Assembly: GCF_902167145.1 (NCBI RefSeq)
Contig: NC_050105.1
Span: forward strand, 120,111,898-120,175,897
Length of the DNA: 64,000 nt
Source of the DNA: Zea mays
Taxonomy: Eukaryota; Streptophyta; Magnoliopsida; Poales; Poaceae
Direction: 5' to 3'
Shown here: positions 22,965-34,528 of the stretch, in pieces
Numbering within the stretch: the stretch's first letter is position 1
Layout of the letters: each line of letters opens with the position of its first letter
Notes under the pieces: generated by a model
What the model saw: the letters and a program-made list of their open reading frames with translations, nothing else
The model's database searches: none
What the model was told of the DNA's origin: nothing
Position numbers and translations under genes: made by a program

Positions 22965-24275
22965 TGAAAGGGAATAAGGCTTACACCTAGTCCCTAATTA
23001 ATTTTGGTGGTTGAATTGCCCAACACAAATAATTGGACTAACTAGTTTGCTCAAGTGTATAGATTATACAGGTGTAAAAGGTTCACACTCAGCCAATAAA
23101 AAGATCAAGTTTTGGATTCAACAAAGGAGCAAAGAGGCAACCGAAGGCACCTCTGGTCTGGGGGCACCGGACTGTCCGGTGCACCACCGGACAGTGTCCG
23201 GTGCACCAGAGGACTCCAACTCGAACTCGCTACCTTCGGGAATTTCTCAGACCGGCGCGCTATAATTCACCGGACTGTCCGGTGTACACCGGACAGTGTC
23301 CGGTGCTCCAAGGAAGCGCGGCCTCCGGAACTCGCCAGCCTCGGGAACGCGCAGCAGCCGCTCCGCTATAATTCACCGGACATGTCCGGTGTGCACCGGA
23401 CTGTCCGGTGCATCCTCGGAGCAACGACTATTTTGGCGCCAACGGCTACCTGCGATGCATTTAATGCGCGCGCAGCGCGCGCAGAAGGCAGGTGCGCCCA
23501 TACTGGCGCACCGGACATGGAACAGTACATGTCCGGTGTGCACCGGACATCCAGGCGGGCCCACAAGTCAGGAGCTCCAACGGTCAGAATCCAACGGCAT
23601 TGGTGACGTGGCTGGGGCACCGGACATGTCCGGTGTGCACCGGACTGTCCGGTGCGCCATCGAACAGACAGCCTCCACCAACGGTCATGTTTGGTGGTTG
23701 GGGCTATAAATACCCCAACCACCCCCACATTCATTGCATCCAAGTTTTCCACTTCTCAACCACTTACAAGAGCTAGGCATTCAATTCTAGACACACCAAA
23801 GAGATCAAATCCTCTCCAATTCCACAAAAGGCTTTAGTGATTAGCGAGAGAGATTTGCCGTGTTCTTTTGAGCTCTTGTGCTTGGATTGTTTCTTTTCTT
23901 TCTCACTTGCTCTTGTGATCAACACTCAATTATAATCAAGGCAAGAGGCACCAATTGTGTGGTGGCCCTTGCGGGGAAGTTTTATTCCCGGCTTTGATTT
24001 GAGAAGAGAAGCTCACTCGGTCCGAGGGACCGTTTGAGAGAGGGAAGGGTTGAAAGAGACCCGGCCTTTGTGGCCTCCTCAACGGGGAGTAGGTTTGCGA
24101 GAACCGAACCTCGGTAAAACAAATCCGCGTGTCACACTCTTCATTTGCTTGCGATTTGTTTTGCGCCCTCTCTCGCGGACTCGTTTACATTTCTAACGCT
24201 AACCCGGCTTGTAGTTGTGTTTATATTTGTAAATTTCAGTTTCGCCCTATTCACCCCCCCTCTAGGCGACTATCA
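22965..24275 (+). repeat. 5' LTR of Copia element E
   Basis: 1311 bp, TGAAAGGGAATAAGG to GGCGACTATCA. It carries the palindrome cluster (about 23164-23660) and the hairpin TATA promoter near 23706. Confidence 0.93.
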
Positions 24276-24277
24276 AT

Positions 24278-24289
24278 TGGTATCAGAGC
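24278..24289 (+). other. Primer-binding site of Copia element E
   Basis: TGGTATCAGAGC, two bases after the LTR end, is complementary to the 3' end of canonical plant initiator tRNA-Met, the usual minus-strand primer of Copia elements. Confidence 0.88.
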
Positions 24290-24323
24290 CCGGTGCTTCA
24301 TTAGAGCCTAACCGCTCGAAGTG

Positions 24324-27023
24324 ATGTCGGGAGATCACGCCAAGAAGGAGATGGAGACCGGCGAAAAGCCCACTACAAGCCACGGGAGCACTTCATCGGA
24401 AGAGTCCCGCACCAAGAGGAAGGAGAAGAAGAAGAGCTCCTCCAACAAAGGGAAGGAGAAGAAATCTTCTTCTCACCACAAAGAGAAGAAGGAGAGATCT
24501 TCCTCTCACAAGCCACATCGGAGTGGGGACAAGCACAAGAGGATGAGGAAAGTGGTCTACTACGAGACCGACACTTCATCAACATCGACCTCCGGCTCCG
24601 ATGCGCCCTCCGTAACTTCTAAACGCCAAGAGCGTAAGAAGTTTAGTAAGATCCCCTTACACTATCCTCGTACATCTAGACATACTCCATTACTTTCCGT
24701 TCCATTAGGCAAACCGCCAACCTTTGACGGTGAAGATTATGCTAGGTGGAGTGATTTAATGAAATTTCATCTAACCTCACTCCACAAAAGTATATGGAAT
24801 GTTGTTGAGTTTGGAGCACAGGTACCATCCGTAGGGGATGAGGATTATGATGAGGACGAGGTGGCCCAAATCGAGCACTTCAACTCCCAAGCCACAACCA
24901 TACTCTTGGCCTCTCTAAATAGAGAGGAATACAACAAGGTGCAAGGGTTGAAGAATGCAAAGGAAATTTGAGACCTCCTCAAGACCGCGCACGAGGGTGA
25001 TGAACTAACAAAGATCACCAAGCGGGAAACGATCGAGGGGGAGCTCGGTCGCTTTCGACTTCGCCAAGGGGAAGAGCCACAAGACATGTATAACCGGCTC
25101 AAAACCTTGGTGAACCAAGTGCGCAACCTCGGGAGCAAGAAATGGGATGACCACGAGGTGGTTAAGGTTATTCTTAGATCACTCATTTTCCTTAACCCCA
25201 CTGAAGTTCAATTAATTCGTGGTAATCCTAGATATACTAAAATGACCCCCGAGGAAGTTATCGGCAATTTTGTGAGCTTTGAATGCATGATTAAAGGCTC
25301 AAAGAAGATCAACGAGCTTGAGGAGCCCTCCACGTCCGAAGCACAACCGGTAGCATTTAAGGCGACGGAGGAGAAGAAGGAGGAGTCTACACCGAATAGA
25401 CAACCAATTGACGCCTCCAAGCTCGATAATGAGGAGATGGCTTTAATCATCAAAATCTTTCGCCAAATCCTCAAGCAACGGAAGGGGAAGGATTACAAAT
25501 CCCGTTCCAAGAAGGTTTGCTACAAGTGTGGTAAGCCCGGTCACTTTATCGCTAAATGTCCATTATCAAGTGACAGTGACAGGGATAACGACAAGAAGGG
25601 AAAGAGGAAAGAAAAGAAAAGGTACCACAAGAAGAGGGGCGGCGATGCCCACGTGTGCCGCGAGTGGGACTCCGACGAGAGCTCCACCGACTCCTCCTCC
25701 GATGAGGACGCCGCCAACATCGCCGTCACCAAGGGACTCCTCTTCCCAAACGTCGGCCACAAGTGCCTCATGGCAAAGGACGGCAAAAGGAAGAAGGTAA
25801 AATCAAGATCCTCCACTAAATATGAAACCTCTAGTGATGAGGATGATGCTAGCAATGAGGAGGATAACTTGCGCGTTCTTTTTGCCAACCTTAACATGGA
25901 ACAAAAGGAAAAACTAAATGAGCTAATTAGTGCCATCCATGAAAAGGATGACCTCTTGGACTCCCAAGAGGACTTCCTAATCAAGGAAAATAAAAAGCAT
26001 GTTAAGGTTAAAAATGCTTATGCTCTAGAGGTAGAAAAATGTGAGAAATTATCTAGTGAGCTAAGTACTTGCCATGATACTATTACCAACCTTAGAAATG
26101 AAAATGCTAGTTTAAATGCTAAGGTTGACTCACGCGTTTGTAATGTTTCAATTCCCAATCTTAGAAATGATAATGATGATTTGCTTGCTAAGATTGAAGA
26201 ATTAAACATTTCTCTTGCTAGCCTTAGAGTAGAAAATGAAAATTTAATTGCTAAGGCTAAAGAACTAGATGTTTGCAATATTACAATTTCCGATCTTAGA
26301 GATAATAATGATATCTTGCGTGCTAAGATCGTTGAACTTAATTCATGCAAACCCTCTACATCTAGTGTTGAGCATGTTTCCATTTGTACTAGATGTAGAG
26401 ATGTTGATATTAATGCTATTCATGATCACATGACTTTGATTAAACAACAAAATGATCATATAGCAATATTAGATGCAAAAATTGCCGAGCATAACTTAGA
26501 AAATGAAAAGTTTAAATTTGCCAGAAGTATGCTCTATAATGGGAGACACCCTGGCATTAAGGATGGCATTGGCTACCAAAGGGGAGACAATGTCAAACTT
26601 AGTGCCCCTCCTAAAAAATTGTCAAATTTTGTTAAGGGCAAGACTCCCATGCCTCAGGATAACGAGGGTTACATTTTATACCCTGCCGGTTATCCTGAGA
26701 GCAAAATTAGGAGAGTTAATTCTAGGAAGTCTCACTCTGGCCCTAACCATGCTTTTATGTATAAGGGTGAGACATCTAGCTCTAGGCAACCAACCCGTGC
26801 TAAGTTGCCTAAGAAGAAAACTCCTAGCGCATCAAATGATCATAGCATTTCATTTAAAACTTTTGATGCATCTTATGTTTTGACTAACAAATCCGACAAA
26901 GTAGTTGCCAAGTTTGTAGGGGGCAAACACAAGGGCTCCAAGACTTGTGTTTGGGTACCCAAAGTTCTTGTTTCTAATGCCAAAGGACCCAAGACCGTTT
27001 GGGTACCTAAAATCAAGAACTAA
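24324..27023 (+). pseudogene. gag: gag of Copia element E (one nonsense codon)
   Basis: It starts MSGDHAKKEMETG at ATG 24324, with a Ser/Lys-rich leader, then a capsid-like region beginning near the conserved P-P-T-F-D-G-E-D-Y-A-R-W (about residues 132-143). A TGA at 24969-24971 replaces the tryptophan expected before DLLKTAHEG. The same frame then stays open to TAA at 27021-27023. The CCHC zinc knuckle CYKCGKPGHFIAKC is at 25518-25559. The C-terminal half is a long coiled coil ending in a basic region with WVPKIKN. Large gag proteins with such C-terminal extensions are a Sirevirus feature. Confidence 0.9.
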
Positions 27024-27036
27024 AATTGTTTTGTAG

Positions 27037-30000
27037 GTTTATGCATCCGGGGGCTCAAGTTGGATACTCGACATCGGGTGCACAAACCACATGACAGGGG
27101 AGAAGAAAATGTTCTCCTCCTACGAGAAAAACCAAGATCCCCAACGAGCTATCACATTCGGGGATGGAAATCAAGGTTTGGTCAAAGGTCTTGGTAAAAT
27201 AGCTATATCTCCTGACCACTCTATTTCCAATGTTTTTCTTGTAGATTCATTAGATTACAATTTGCTTTCTGTATCCCAATTATGTCAAATGGGCTACAAC
27301 TGTCTATTCACTGATGTAGGTGTCACTGTCTTTAGAAGAAGTGATGATTCAATAGCATTTAAGGGTGTGTTAGAGGGTCAGCTATACTTGGTAGATTTTG
27401 ATAGAGCTGAACTCGGCACATGCTTAATTGCTAAGACTAACTTGGGTTGGCTCTGGCACCGCCGACTAGCCCATGTTGGAATGAAGAATCTTCATAAGCT
27501 TCTAAAGGGAGAACACATTTTGGGACTAACAAATGTTCATTTTGAGAAAGACAGGATTTGTAGCGCATGCCAAGCCGGAAAGCAAGTTGGGACTCATCAT
27601 CCACACAAGAACATTATGACAAGTGACAGGCCACTGGAGCTCCTTCACATGGATCTATTCGGCCCGATCGCTTACATAAGCATCGGCGGGAGTAAGTACT
27701 GTCTAGTTATTGTGGATGATTATTCTCGCTTCACTTGGGTGTTCTTTTTGCAGGACAAATCTCATACCCAAGAGACCTTAAAGGGATTCTTGAGACGGGC
27801 TCAAAATGAGTTCGGCTTAAGGATCAAGAAAATTAGAAGCGACAATGGGACGGAGTTCAAGAACTCTCAAATCGAAGGCTTTCTTGAGGAGGAGGGCATC
27901 AAGCATGAGTTCTCTTCTCCCTACACGCCACAACAAAATGGTGTAGTGGAGAGGAAGAATCGAACTCTATTGGATATGGCTAGGACCATGCTTGATGAGT
28001 ACAAGACTTCGGATCGGTTTTGGGCCGAGGCGGTCAACACCGCTTGCTATGCCATCAACCGGTTATATCTTCACCGAATCCTCAAGAAGACATCCTATGA
28101 ACTCCTAACTGGTAAAAAGCCAAATATTTCATATTTTAGAGTTTTTGGTAGCAAATGTTTTATTCTTGTTAAAAGAGGTAGAAAATCTAAATTTGCTCCT
28201 AAAACTGTAGAAGGCTTTTTACTAGGATATGACTCAAACACAAGGGCATATAGAGTCTTTAACAAGTCCTCAGGACTTGTTGAAGTTTCTTGTGACATTG
28301 TGTTTGATGAGACTAACGGCTCTCAAGTAGAGCAAGTTGATCTTGATGAGATAGGTGAAGAACAGGCTCCATGCATAGCGCTAAGGAACATGTCCATTGG
28401 GGATGTGTGTCCTAAGGAATCCGAAGAGCCTCCACATGCACAAGATCAACCATCCTCCTCCACGCAAGCATCTCCACCAACTCAAACTGAGGATAAGGCT
28501 CAAGTTGATGAAGGGCAAGATCAAGAAGATGAGCCACCTCAAGATGATGGCAATAATCAAGGGGGAGATGCAGATGATCAAGAAAATGAGGATGAGCAAG
28601 AACCAAGGCCGCCACACCCAAGAGTCCACCAAGCAATCCAACGAGATCACCCCGTCGACACCATCCTCGACGACATTCATAAGGGGGTAACCACTAGATC
28701 TTGTGTTGCACATTTTTGTGAACATTACTCTTTTGTTTCCTCTATTGAGCCACACAGGGTAGAGGAAGCACTTCAAGATTCGGATTGGGTGGTGGCGATG
28801 CAAGAGGAGCTCAACAACTTCACTAGAAATGAGGTATGGCATTTAGTTCCACGTCCTAACCAAAATGTTGTAGGAACCAAATGGGTCTTCCGCAACAAGC
28901 AAGATGAGCATGGTGTGGTGACAAGGAACAAAGCTCGACTTGTGTCCAAGGGATACTCCCAAGTCGAAGGTTTGGATTTCGGTGAAACCTATGCACCCGT
29001 AGCTAGGCTTGAGTCAATTTGCATATTATTGGCCTATGCTACTTACCATGGCTTTAAGCTTTATCAAATGGACGTGAAAAGTGCATTCCTCAATGGACCA
29101 ATCAAGGAAGAGGTCTACGTTGAGCAACCTCCCGGCTTTGAAGACAGTGAGTACCCTAACCATGTCTATAAGCTCTCTAAGGCGCTTTATGGGCTCAAGC
29201 AAGCCCCAAGAGCATGGTATGAATGCCTTAGAGATTTCCTTATTGCTAATGGTTTCAAAGTCGGAAAGGCCGATCCTACACTCTTTACTAAAACTCTTGA
29301 AAATGACTTGTTTGTATGCCAAATTTATGTTGATGATATTATATTTGGGTCTACTAACGAGTCTACATGTGAAGAGTTTAGTAGGATTATGACACAGAAA
29401 TTCGAGATGTCTATGATGGGGGAGTTGAAGTATTTCTTAGGATTCCAAGTGAAACAACTCCAAGAGGGCACCTTCATTAGCCAAACGAAGTACACTCAAG
29501 ACATTCTAAACAAGTTTGGGATGAAAGATGCCAAGCCCATCAAGACACCCATGGGAACCAATGGGCATCTCGACCTCGACACGGGAGGTAAGTCCGTGGA
29601 TCAAAAGGTATACCGGTCGATGATATGTTCTTTACTCTATTTATGTGCATCTCGACCGGATATTATGCTTTCTGTATGCATGTGTGCAAGATTCCAAGCC
29701 GACCCTAAGGAAGCTCACCTTACGGCCGTAAAACGAATCTTGAGATATTTGGCTTATACTCCTAAGTTTGGGCTTTGGTATCCTAGGGGATCCACATTTG
29801 ATTTGATTGGTTTTTCAGATGCCGATTGGGCGGGGTGCAAAATCAATAGGAAGAGCACATCAGGGACTTGCCAGTTCTTGGGAAGATCCTTGGTGTCTTG
29901 GGCTTCAAAGAAGCAAAATTCGGTCGCTCTTTCCACCGCCGAAGCCGAGTATATTGCCGCAGGCCATTGTTGCGCGCAATTGCTTTGGATGAGGCAAACC

Positions 30001-30282
30001 CTGCGGGACTACGGTTACAAATTAACCAAAGTCCCTTTGCTATGTGATAATGAGAGTGCAATCAAGATGGCGGATAATCCCGTCGAGCATAGTCGCACTA
30101 AACACATAGCCATTCGGTATCATTTTCTTAGGGATCACCAACAAAAGGGAGATATCGAGATTTCATACATTAATACTAAAGATCAATTAGCCGATATCTT
30201 TACCAAGCCTCTTGATGAACAATCTTTTAACAAACTTAGGCATGAGCTCAATATTCTTGATTCTAGGAACTTCTTTTGTTAA
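27037..30282 (+). CDS. pol: pol polyprotein of Copia element E (open frame, altered protease motif)
   Basis: The frame opens after an in-frame TAG at 27034-27036; the first ATG is at 27091. The order protease, integrase (HHCC finger, D-D-E in [24 protein letters not shown]), reverse transcriptase (YVDDIIFGS) and RNase H (CDNESAI) is complete, with no stop. The protease active-site triplet reads Asp-Ile-Gly (GAC ATC GGG, 27070-27078) instead of Asp-Ser-Gly, which should impair proteolysis. Other replacements at otherwise constant positions, relative to A and B, include Arg to Cys in LESICILL and Gly to Cys in MICSLLYL. Confidence 0.9.
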   Translation, partial: VYASGGSSWILDIGCTNHMTGEKKMFSSYEKNQDPQRAITFGDGNQGLVKGLGKIAISPDHSISNVFLVDSLDYNLLSVSQLCQMGYNCLFTDVGVTVFRRSDDSIAFKGVLEGQLYLVDFDRAELGTCLIAKTNLGWLWHRRLAHVGMKNLHKLLKGEHILGLTNVHFEKDRICSACQAGKQVGTHHPHKNIMTSDRPLELLHMDLFGPIAYISIGGSKYCLVIVDDYSRFTWVFFLQDKSHTQETLKGFLRRAQNEFGLRIKKIRSDNGTEFKNSQIEGFLEEEGIKHEFSSPYTPQQNGVVERKNRTLLDMARTMLDEYKTSDRFWAEAVNTACYAINRLYLHRILKKTSYELLTGKKPNISYFRVFGSKCFILVKRGRKSKFAPKTVEGFLLGYDSNTRAYRVFNKSSGLVEVSCDIVFDETNGSQVEQVDLDEIGEEQAPCIALRNMSIGDVCPKESEEPPHAQDQPSSSTQASPPTQTEDKAQVDEGQDQEDEPPQDDGNNQGGDADDQENEDEQEPRPPHPRVHQAIQRDHPVDTILDDIHKGVTTRSCVAHFCEHYSFVSSIEPHRVEEALQDSDWVVAMQEELNNFTRNEVWHLVPRPNQNVVGTKWVFRNKQDEHGVVTRNKARLVSKGYSQVEGLDFGETYAPVARLESICILLAYATYHGFKLYQMDVKSAFLNGPIKEEVYVEQPPGFEDSEYPNHVYKLSKALYGLKQAPRAWYECLRDFLIANGFKVGKADPTLFTKTLENDLFVCQIYVDDIIFGSTNESTCEEFSRIMTQKFEMSMMGELKYFLGFQVKQLQEGTFISQTKYTQDILNKFGMKDAKPIKTPMGTNGHLDLDTGGKSVDQKVYRSMICSLLYLCASRPDIMLSVCMCARFQADPKEAHLTAVKRILRYLAYTPKFGLWYPRGSTFDLIGFSDADWAGCKINRKSTSGTCQFLGRSLVSWASKKQNSVALSTAEAEYIAAGHCCAQLLWMRQTLRDYGYKLTKVPLLCDNESAIKMADNPVEHSRTKHIAIRYHFLRDHQQKGDIEISYINTKDQLADIFTKPLDEQSFNKLRHELNILDSRNFFC

Positions 30283-31105
30283 ATTGCACACATTGCTCTT
30301 CTATATACCTTTGATCATGTCTCTTTCATATGCTATGACTAATGTGTTTTTCAAGTCTATTTCAAAACAAGTCATAGGTGTATTGAAAGGGAATTGGAGT
30401 CTTCGGCGAAGACAAAGGCTTCCACTCCGTAACTCATCCTTCGCCGTCGCTCCAAGAGACTCTCCATCTTTGGGGGAGAGAGCAAAAGGACTTCGTCTTT
30501 GGTATAATCTTAACTCATTTATTTATGACCAAAGGGGAAGATAGCACTTCGTGGGCTCTAATGATTCCACTTTTGGCGATTCATGCCAAAGGGGGAGAAA
30601 GTAAGGGCCCAAAGCAAAAGGACCGCACCACCACCAATTTCAAAAACTTCGTGTTTTCCAAAAAAAAATTATCAATTGGTTTCCTATTGTGTTCAAAAGG
30701 AGGAGAAAGTAGTATTTCAAAAATGATATATCAAAACCCTCTTGAACACTAAGAGGAGGATCTCATTTAGGGGAGTTTTATTTAGTCAAAGGAAAAGCAT
30801 TTGAAACAGGGGGAGAAAATTTCAAATCTTGAAAATGCTTCTCAAAATCTTATTCATTTGCCTTTGACTATTTGCAAAAGAACTTTGAAAAGGATTTACA
30901 AAAGAGTTTGCAAAAACAAAACATGTGGTGCAAGCGTGGTCCAAAATGTTAAATAAGAAAGAAACGATCCATGCATATCTTGTAAGTATTTAGATTGGCT
31001 CAATTCCAAGCAACATTTACACTTACATTATGCAAACTAGTTCAGTTATGCACTTCTATATTTGCTTTGGTTTGTGTTGGCATCAATCACCAAAAAGGGG
31101 GAGAT
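30283..31105 (+). other. 3' untranslated region and polypurine tracts of Copia element E
   Basis: No gene. It carries repeated AGGGGGAGA-type tracts, the last (AAAAAGGGGGAGAT) abutting the LTR at 31105. The LTR-start-like TGAAAGGGAATTGG is at 30384. Confidence 0.75.
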
Positions 31106-32437
31106 TGAAAGGGAATTAGGCTTACACCTAGTCCCTAATTAATTTTGGTGGTTGAATTGCCCAACACAAATAATTGGACTAACTAGTTTGCTCAAGTGTA
31201 TAGATTATACAGGTGTAAAAGGTTCACACTCAGCCAATAAAAAGATCAAGTTTTGGATTCAACAAAGGAGCAAAGAGGCAACCGAAGGCACCTCTGGTCT
31301 GGGGGCACCGGACTGTCCGGTGTACACCGAAAAGTGTCCGGTGCACCACCGGACAGTGTCCGGTGCACCAGAGGACTCCAACTCGAACTCGCTACCTTCG
31401 GGAATTTCTCAGGCCGGCGCGCTATAATTCACCGGACTGTCCGGTGTACACCGGACAGTGTCCGGTGCTGCAAGGAAGCGCGGCCTCCGGAACTCGCCAG
31501 CCTCGGGAACGCGCAGCAGCCGCTCCGCTATAATTCACCGGACATGTCCGGTGTGCACCGGACTGTCCGGTGCATCCTCGGAGCAACGGCTATTTCGGCG
31601 CCAACGGCTACCTGCGATGCATTTAATGCGCGCGCAGCGCGCGCAGAAGGCAGGTGCGCCCATACTGGCGCACCGGACATGGAACAGTACATGTCCGGTG
31701 TGCACCGGACATCCAGGCGGGCCCACAAGTCAGGAGCTCCAACGGTCAGAATCCAAGGGCATTGGTGACGTGGCTGGGGCACCGGACATGTCCGGTGTGC
31801 ACCGGACTGTCCGGTGCGCCATCGAACAGGCAGCCTCCACCAACGGTCATGTTTGGTGGTTGGGGCTATAAATACCCCAACCACCCCCACATTCATTGCA
31901 TCCAAGTTTTCCACTTCTCAACCACTTACAAGAGCTAGGCATTCAATTCTAGACACACCAAAGAGATCAAATCCTCTCCAATTCCACAAAAGGCTTTAGT
32001 GATTAGCGAGAGAGATTTGCCGTGTTCTTTTGAGCTCTTGCGCTTGGATTGCTTCTTTTCTTTCTCACTTGCTCTTGTGATCAACACTCAATTGTAATCA
32101 AGGCAAGAGGCACCAATTGTGTGGTGGCCCTTGCGGGGAAGTTTTATTCCCGGCTTTGATTTGAGAAGAGAAGCTCACTCGGTCCGAGGGACCGTTTGAG
32201 AGAGGGAAGGGTTGAAAGAGACCCGGCCTTTGTGGCCTCCTCAACGGGGAGTAGGTTTGCGAGAACCGAACCTCGGTAAAACAAATCCGTGTGTCACACT
32301 CTTCATTTGCTTGCGATTTGTTTTGCGCCCCCTCTCGCGGACTCGTTTACATTTCTAACGCTAACCCGGCTTGTAGTTGCGTTTATATTTGTAAATTTCA
32401 GTTTCGCCCTATTCAGCCCCCCTCTAGGCGACTATCA
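31106..32437 (+). repeat. 3' LTR of Copia element E
   Basis: 1332 bp, TGAAAGGGAATTAGG to GGCGACTATCA. It differs from the 5' LTR mainly by an extra 21-bp palindrome-type unit at about 31320-31345 and scattered single-base changes. Confidence 0.93.
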
Positions 32438-32442
32438 CCCCG

Positions 32443-32736
32443 CCTTCCCCTCCGTCGGCGGGGAAGAGGGCGGGATGAGCTCGGAGGTTGTTCTTCCACC
32501 ATGCGGGGAAGACGTCGTCGATTCCGCCGCCGGCGGGCGGGTTGTCGGCCGCCAGTGTCGTTGTCGCGCGGCGGTGGAAGGAGTATCATGTCGTAGCTGC
32601 CGTCGAGGGACATGAACTCAAGACTCCCGAAACGGAGCACCGTCCCGGGTTGGAGAGGTTGCTGGAGACTGCCCATCTGGAGCTTGACGGGAAGCTGTTC
32701 GTCAACACGCAGCAAGCCCCTACCTGGCGCGCCAAC
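32443..32736 (-). pseudogene. gag: 5' end of the Gypsy D internal region: primer-binding site and start of gag
   Basis: On the minus strand the LTR edge at 32737 is followed two bases later by TGGCGCGCCAGGTA (32734-32721), a candidate primer-binding site whose tRNA I do not assign. Then comes coding-like sequence with MSLDGSYDM and, nearer the Copia E junction, DDVFPAWWKNNL. This is the N-terminal gag portion separated from 22959 by the insertion. Confidence 0.65.
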
Positions 32737-34523
32737 TGTCGGCGTTCCGAGACCGGGGGGTCCCTGGGCCGACGAGTGAATGTCGTCGCGTGCCCCAGCC
32801 CAGATGGGTCGAGCGCGAGGGCGAGCGCGAAGGGGGGAGAGCGAGGCGGCCGGAGACCGGCGTGAGAGAGGTGGGAATCCCGCGGCCTTCGTGTTCGTCC
32901 CGCGCCTAGGTCGGGTGCGCTTGCAGTAGGGGGTTACAAGCGTCCACGCGGGAGAGGGAGCGAGCGGCTTCAAGCGAGCGCCTGTCTCGTCCTCGTCCCC
33001 GCGCGGCCAACCCTCTCTAAGAGGGCCCTGGTCCTTCCTTTTATAGGCGTAAGGAGAGGATCCAGGTGTACAATGGGGGGTATAGTAGAGTGCTACGTGT
33101 CTAGCGGAGGAGAGCTAGCGCCCTAAGTACATGCCGTCGTGGCAGCCGGAGAGATTTTGGCACCCTGCTGGTGTGATGTCGTGGCCGTCGGAGGAGTGCT
33201 GGAGCCTAACGGAGGGACAGCTGTCGGAGCGGTTGAGTCCTTGCTGACGTCCTCTTGCTTCCGTAAGGGTGCTAAGAGCCGTCGTCGTCACAGAGTATGC
33301 GGGGCACCATCATTGCCTATCTAGCGGAGCGAGCCAGATGGGACGCCGGTCTTGTTCCCTGCGGCCCGAGTCAGCTCGGGGCAGGGTGATGATGGCGCCT
33401 CCTGTTGACGTGGCTGGTCTGCGCCCTAGGTTGGGCGATGTGGAAGCTCCTCCGAAGCCGAGGTCGAGTCTGTCTTCCGTGGCCGAGGTCGAGTCCGAGC
33501 CCCTGGGTCGGGCGAGGCGGAGACCGTCGTCTGAGGTCGGGGCGTAGTCCGAGCCCTAGGGTCGGGCGGAGCGGAGTTCGTCGTCTTCTGGGGCTGAGCC
33601 CAAGTCCGAGCCCTGGGTCGGGTGGAGCGGAGTTCGTCGTCTTCTGGGGCTGAGCCCAAGTCCGAGCCCTGGGTCGGGCGGCGCGGAGTTCGTCGTCTTC
33701 TAGGCTGAGCCCGAGTCCGAGCCCTGGATCGGGCGGAGCGGAGTTCGCCGTCTTCCGGGACTTAGCCCGAGTCCGAGCCCTGGGTCGGGCGGAGCGGAGT
33801 CCGCCGTCTTCTGGGACTTAGCCCGAGTCCGAGCCCTGGGTCGGGCGGAGCGGAGTTCGCCGTCTTCCGGGACTTAGCCCGAGTCCGAGCCCTAGGTCGG
33901 GCGGAGCGGAGTTCGCCGTCTTCCGGGACTTAGCCCGAGTCCGAGCCTGGGTCGGGCGGAGCAGAGTTCGCCGTCTTTCGGGACTTAGCCCGAGTCCGAG
34001 CCCTAGGTCGGGCGAAGCGGAGCTTCCTATGGTGCCTTCGACCGGGCCTGACTGCCTGTCAGCCTCACTCTGTCGAGTGGCACCGCAGTCAGAGCGGCGC
34101 GGGCGGCGCTGTCTTTCTGTCAGGCCGGTCAGTGGAGCGGCGAAGTGACGGCAGTCACTTCGGCTCTGTCGGCTGGGGGGCGCGCGTCAGGATAAAGGTG
34201 TCAGGCCACCTTTGCATTAAATGCTCCTGCGGCTTGGTCGGTCGGTGTGGTGATTTGGTCAGGGTTGCTTCTTGGCGAAGACAGGGCCTCGGGCGAGCCG
34301 GGAACACGTTCGCCGCTGGAGGGGGGCCTCGGGCGAGACGAAGATCCTCCGGGGTCGGCTGCCCTTGTCCGAGGCTAGGCTCGGGCGAGGCGTGATCGAG
34401 TCCCTCGTATGGACTGATCCCTGACTTAATCGCACCCATCAGGCCTTTGCAGCTTTATGCTGATGGGGGTTACCAGCTGAGAATTAGGAGCCTTGAGGGT
34501 ACCCCTAATTATGGTCCCCGACA
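32737..34523 (-). repeat. 5' LTR of Gypsy element D
   Basis: 1787 bp, closely matching 12011-13871. It contains about 10 copies of the 56-bp minisatellite (33497-34015) and ends CCCCGACA before the target duplication GTGAT. Confidence 0.88.
33497..34015 (-). repeat. 56-bp minisatellite in the 5' LTR of element D, about 10 copies
   Basis: Same unit and subtypes as in the other LTR, with different copy number and private changes (for example GAGCCCTAGG variants and a unit lacking one C at about 33943). Confidence 0.85.
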
Positions 34524-34528
34524 GTGAT

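Larger units (their letters stand above)
22965..32437 (+). mobile_element. Complete Opie-type Sirevirus E, target duplication CCCCG
   Basis: A full element of 9473 bp: 5' LTR, primer-binding site, gag, pol, polypurine tract, 3' LTR. CCCCG flanks it at 22960-22964 and 32438-32442. The two LTRs are nearly identical apart from a 21-bp palindrome unit, so the insertion is young. It sits in the gag region of Gypsy D. Gag has a nonsense codon and the protease motif is altered, so this copy would depend on other elements for proteins. Confidence 0.95.
12011..34523 (-). mobile_element. Huck-like Gypsy (Metaviridae-type) retrotransposon D
   Basis: LTRs of 1861 bp (12011-13871) and 1787 bp (32737-34523) flank a gag-protease-reverse transcriptase-RNase H-integrase region on the minus strand. 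Integrase lies after reverse transcriptase, as in Gypsy. The target duplication is GTGAT at 12006-12010 and 34524-34528. The LTR start TGTCGGGGACC and the tandem 56-bp GC-rich repeats fit maize Huck as I remember it; the family name is recognition, not a search. The element is interrupted by Copia E and its coding region carries many stops. Confidence 0.88.
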
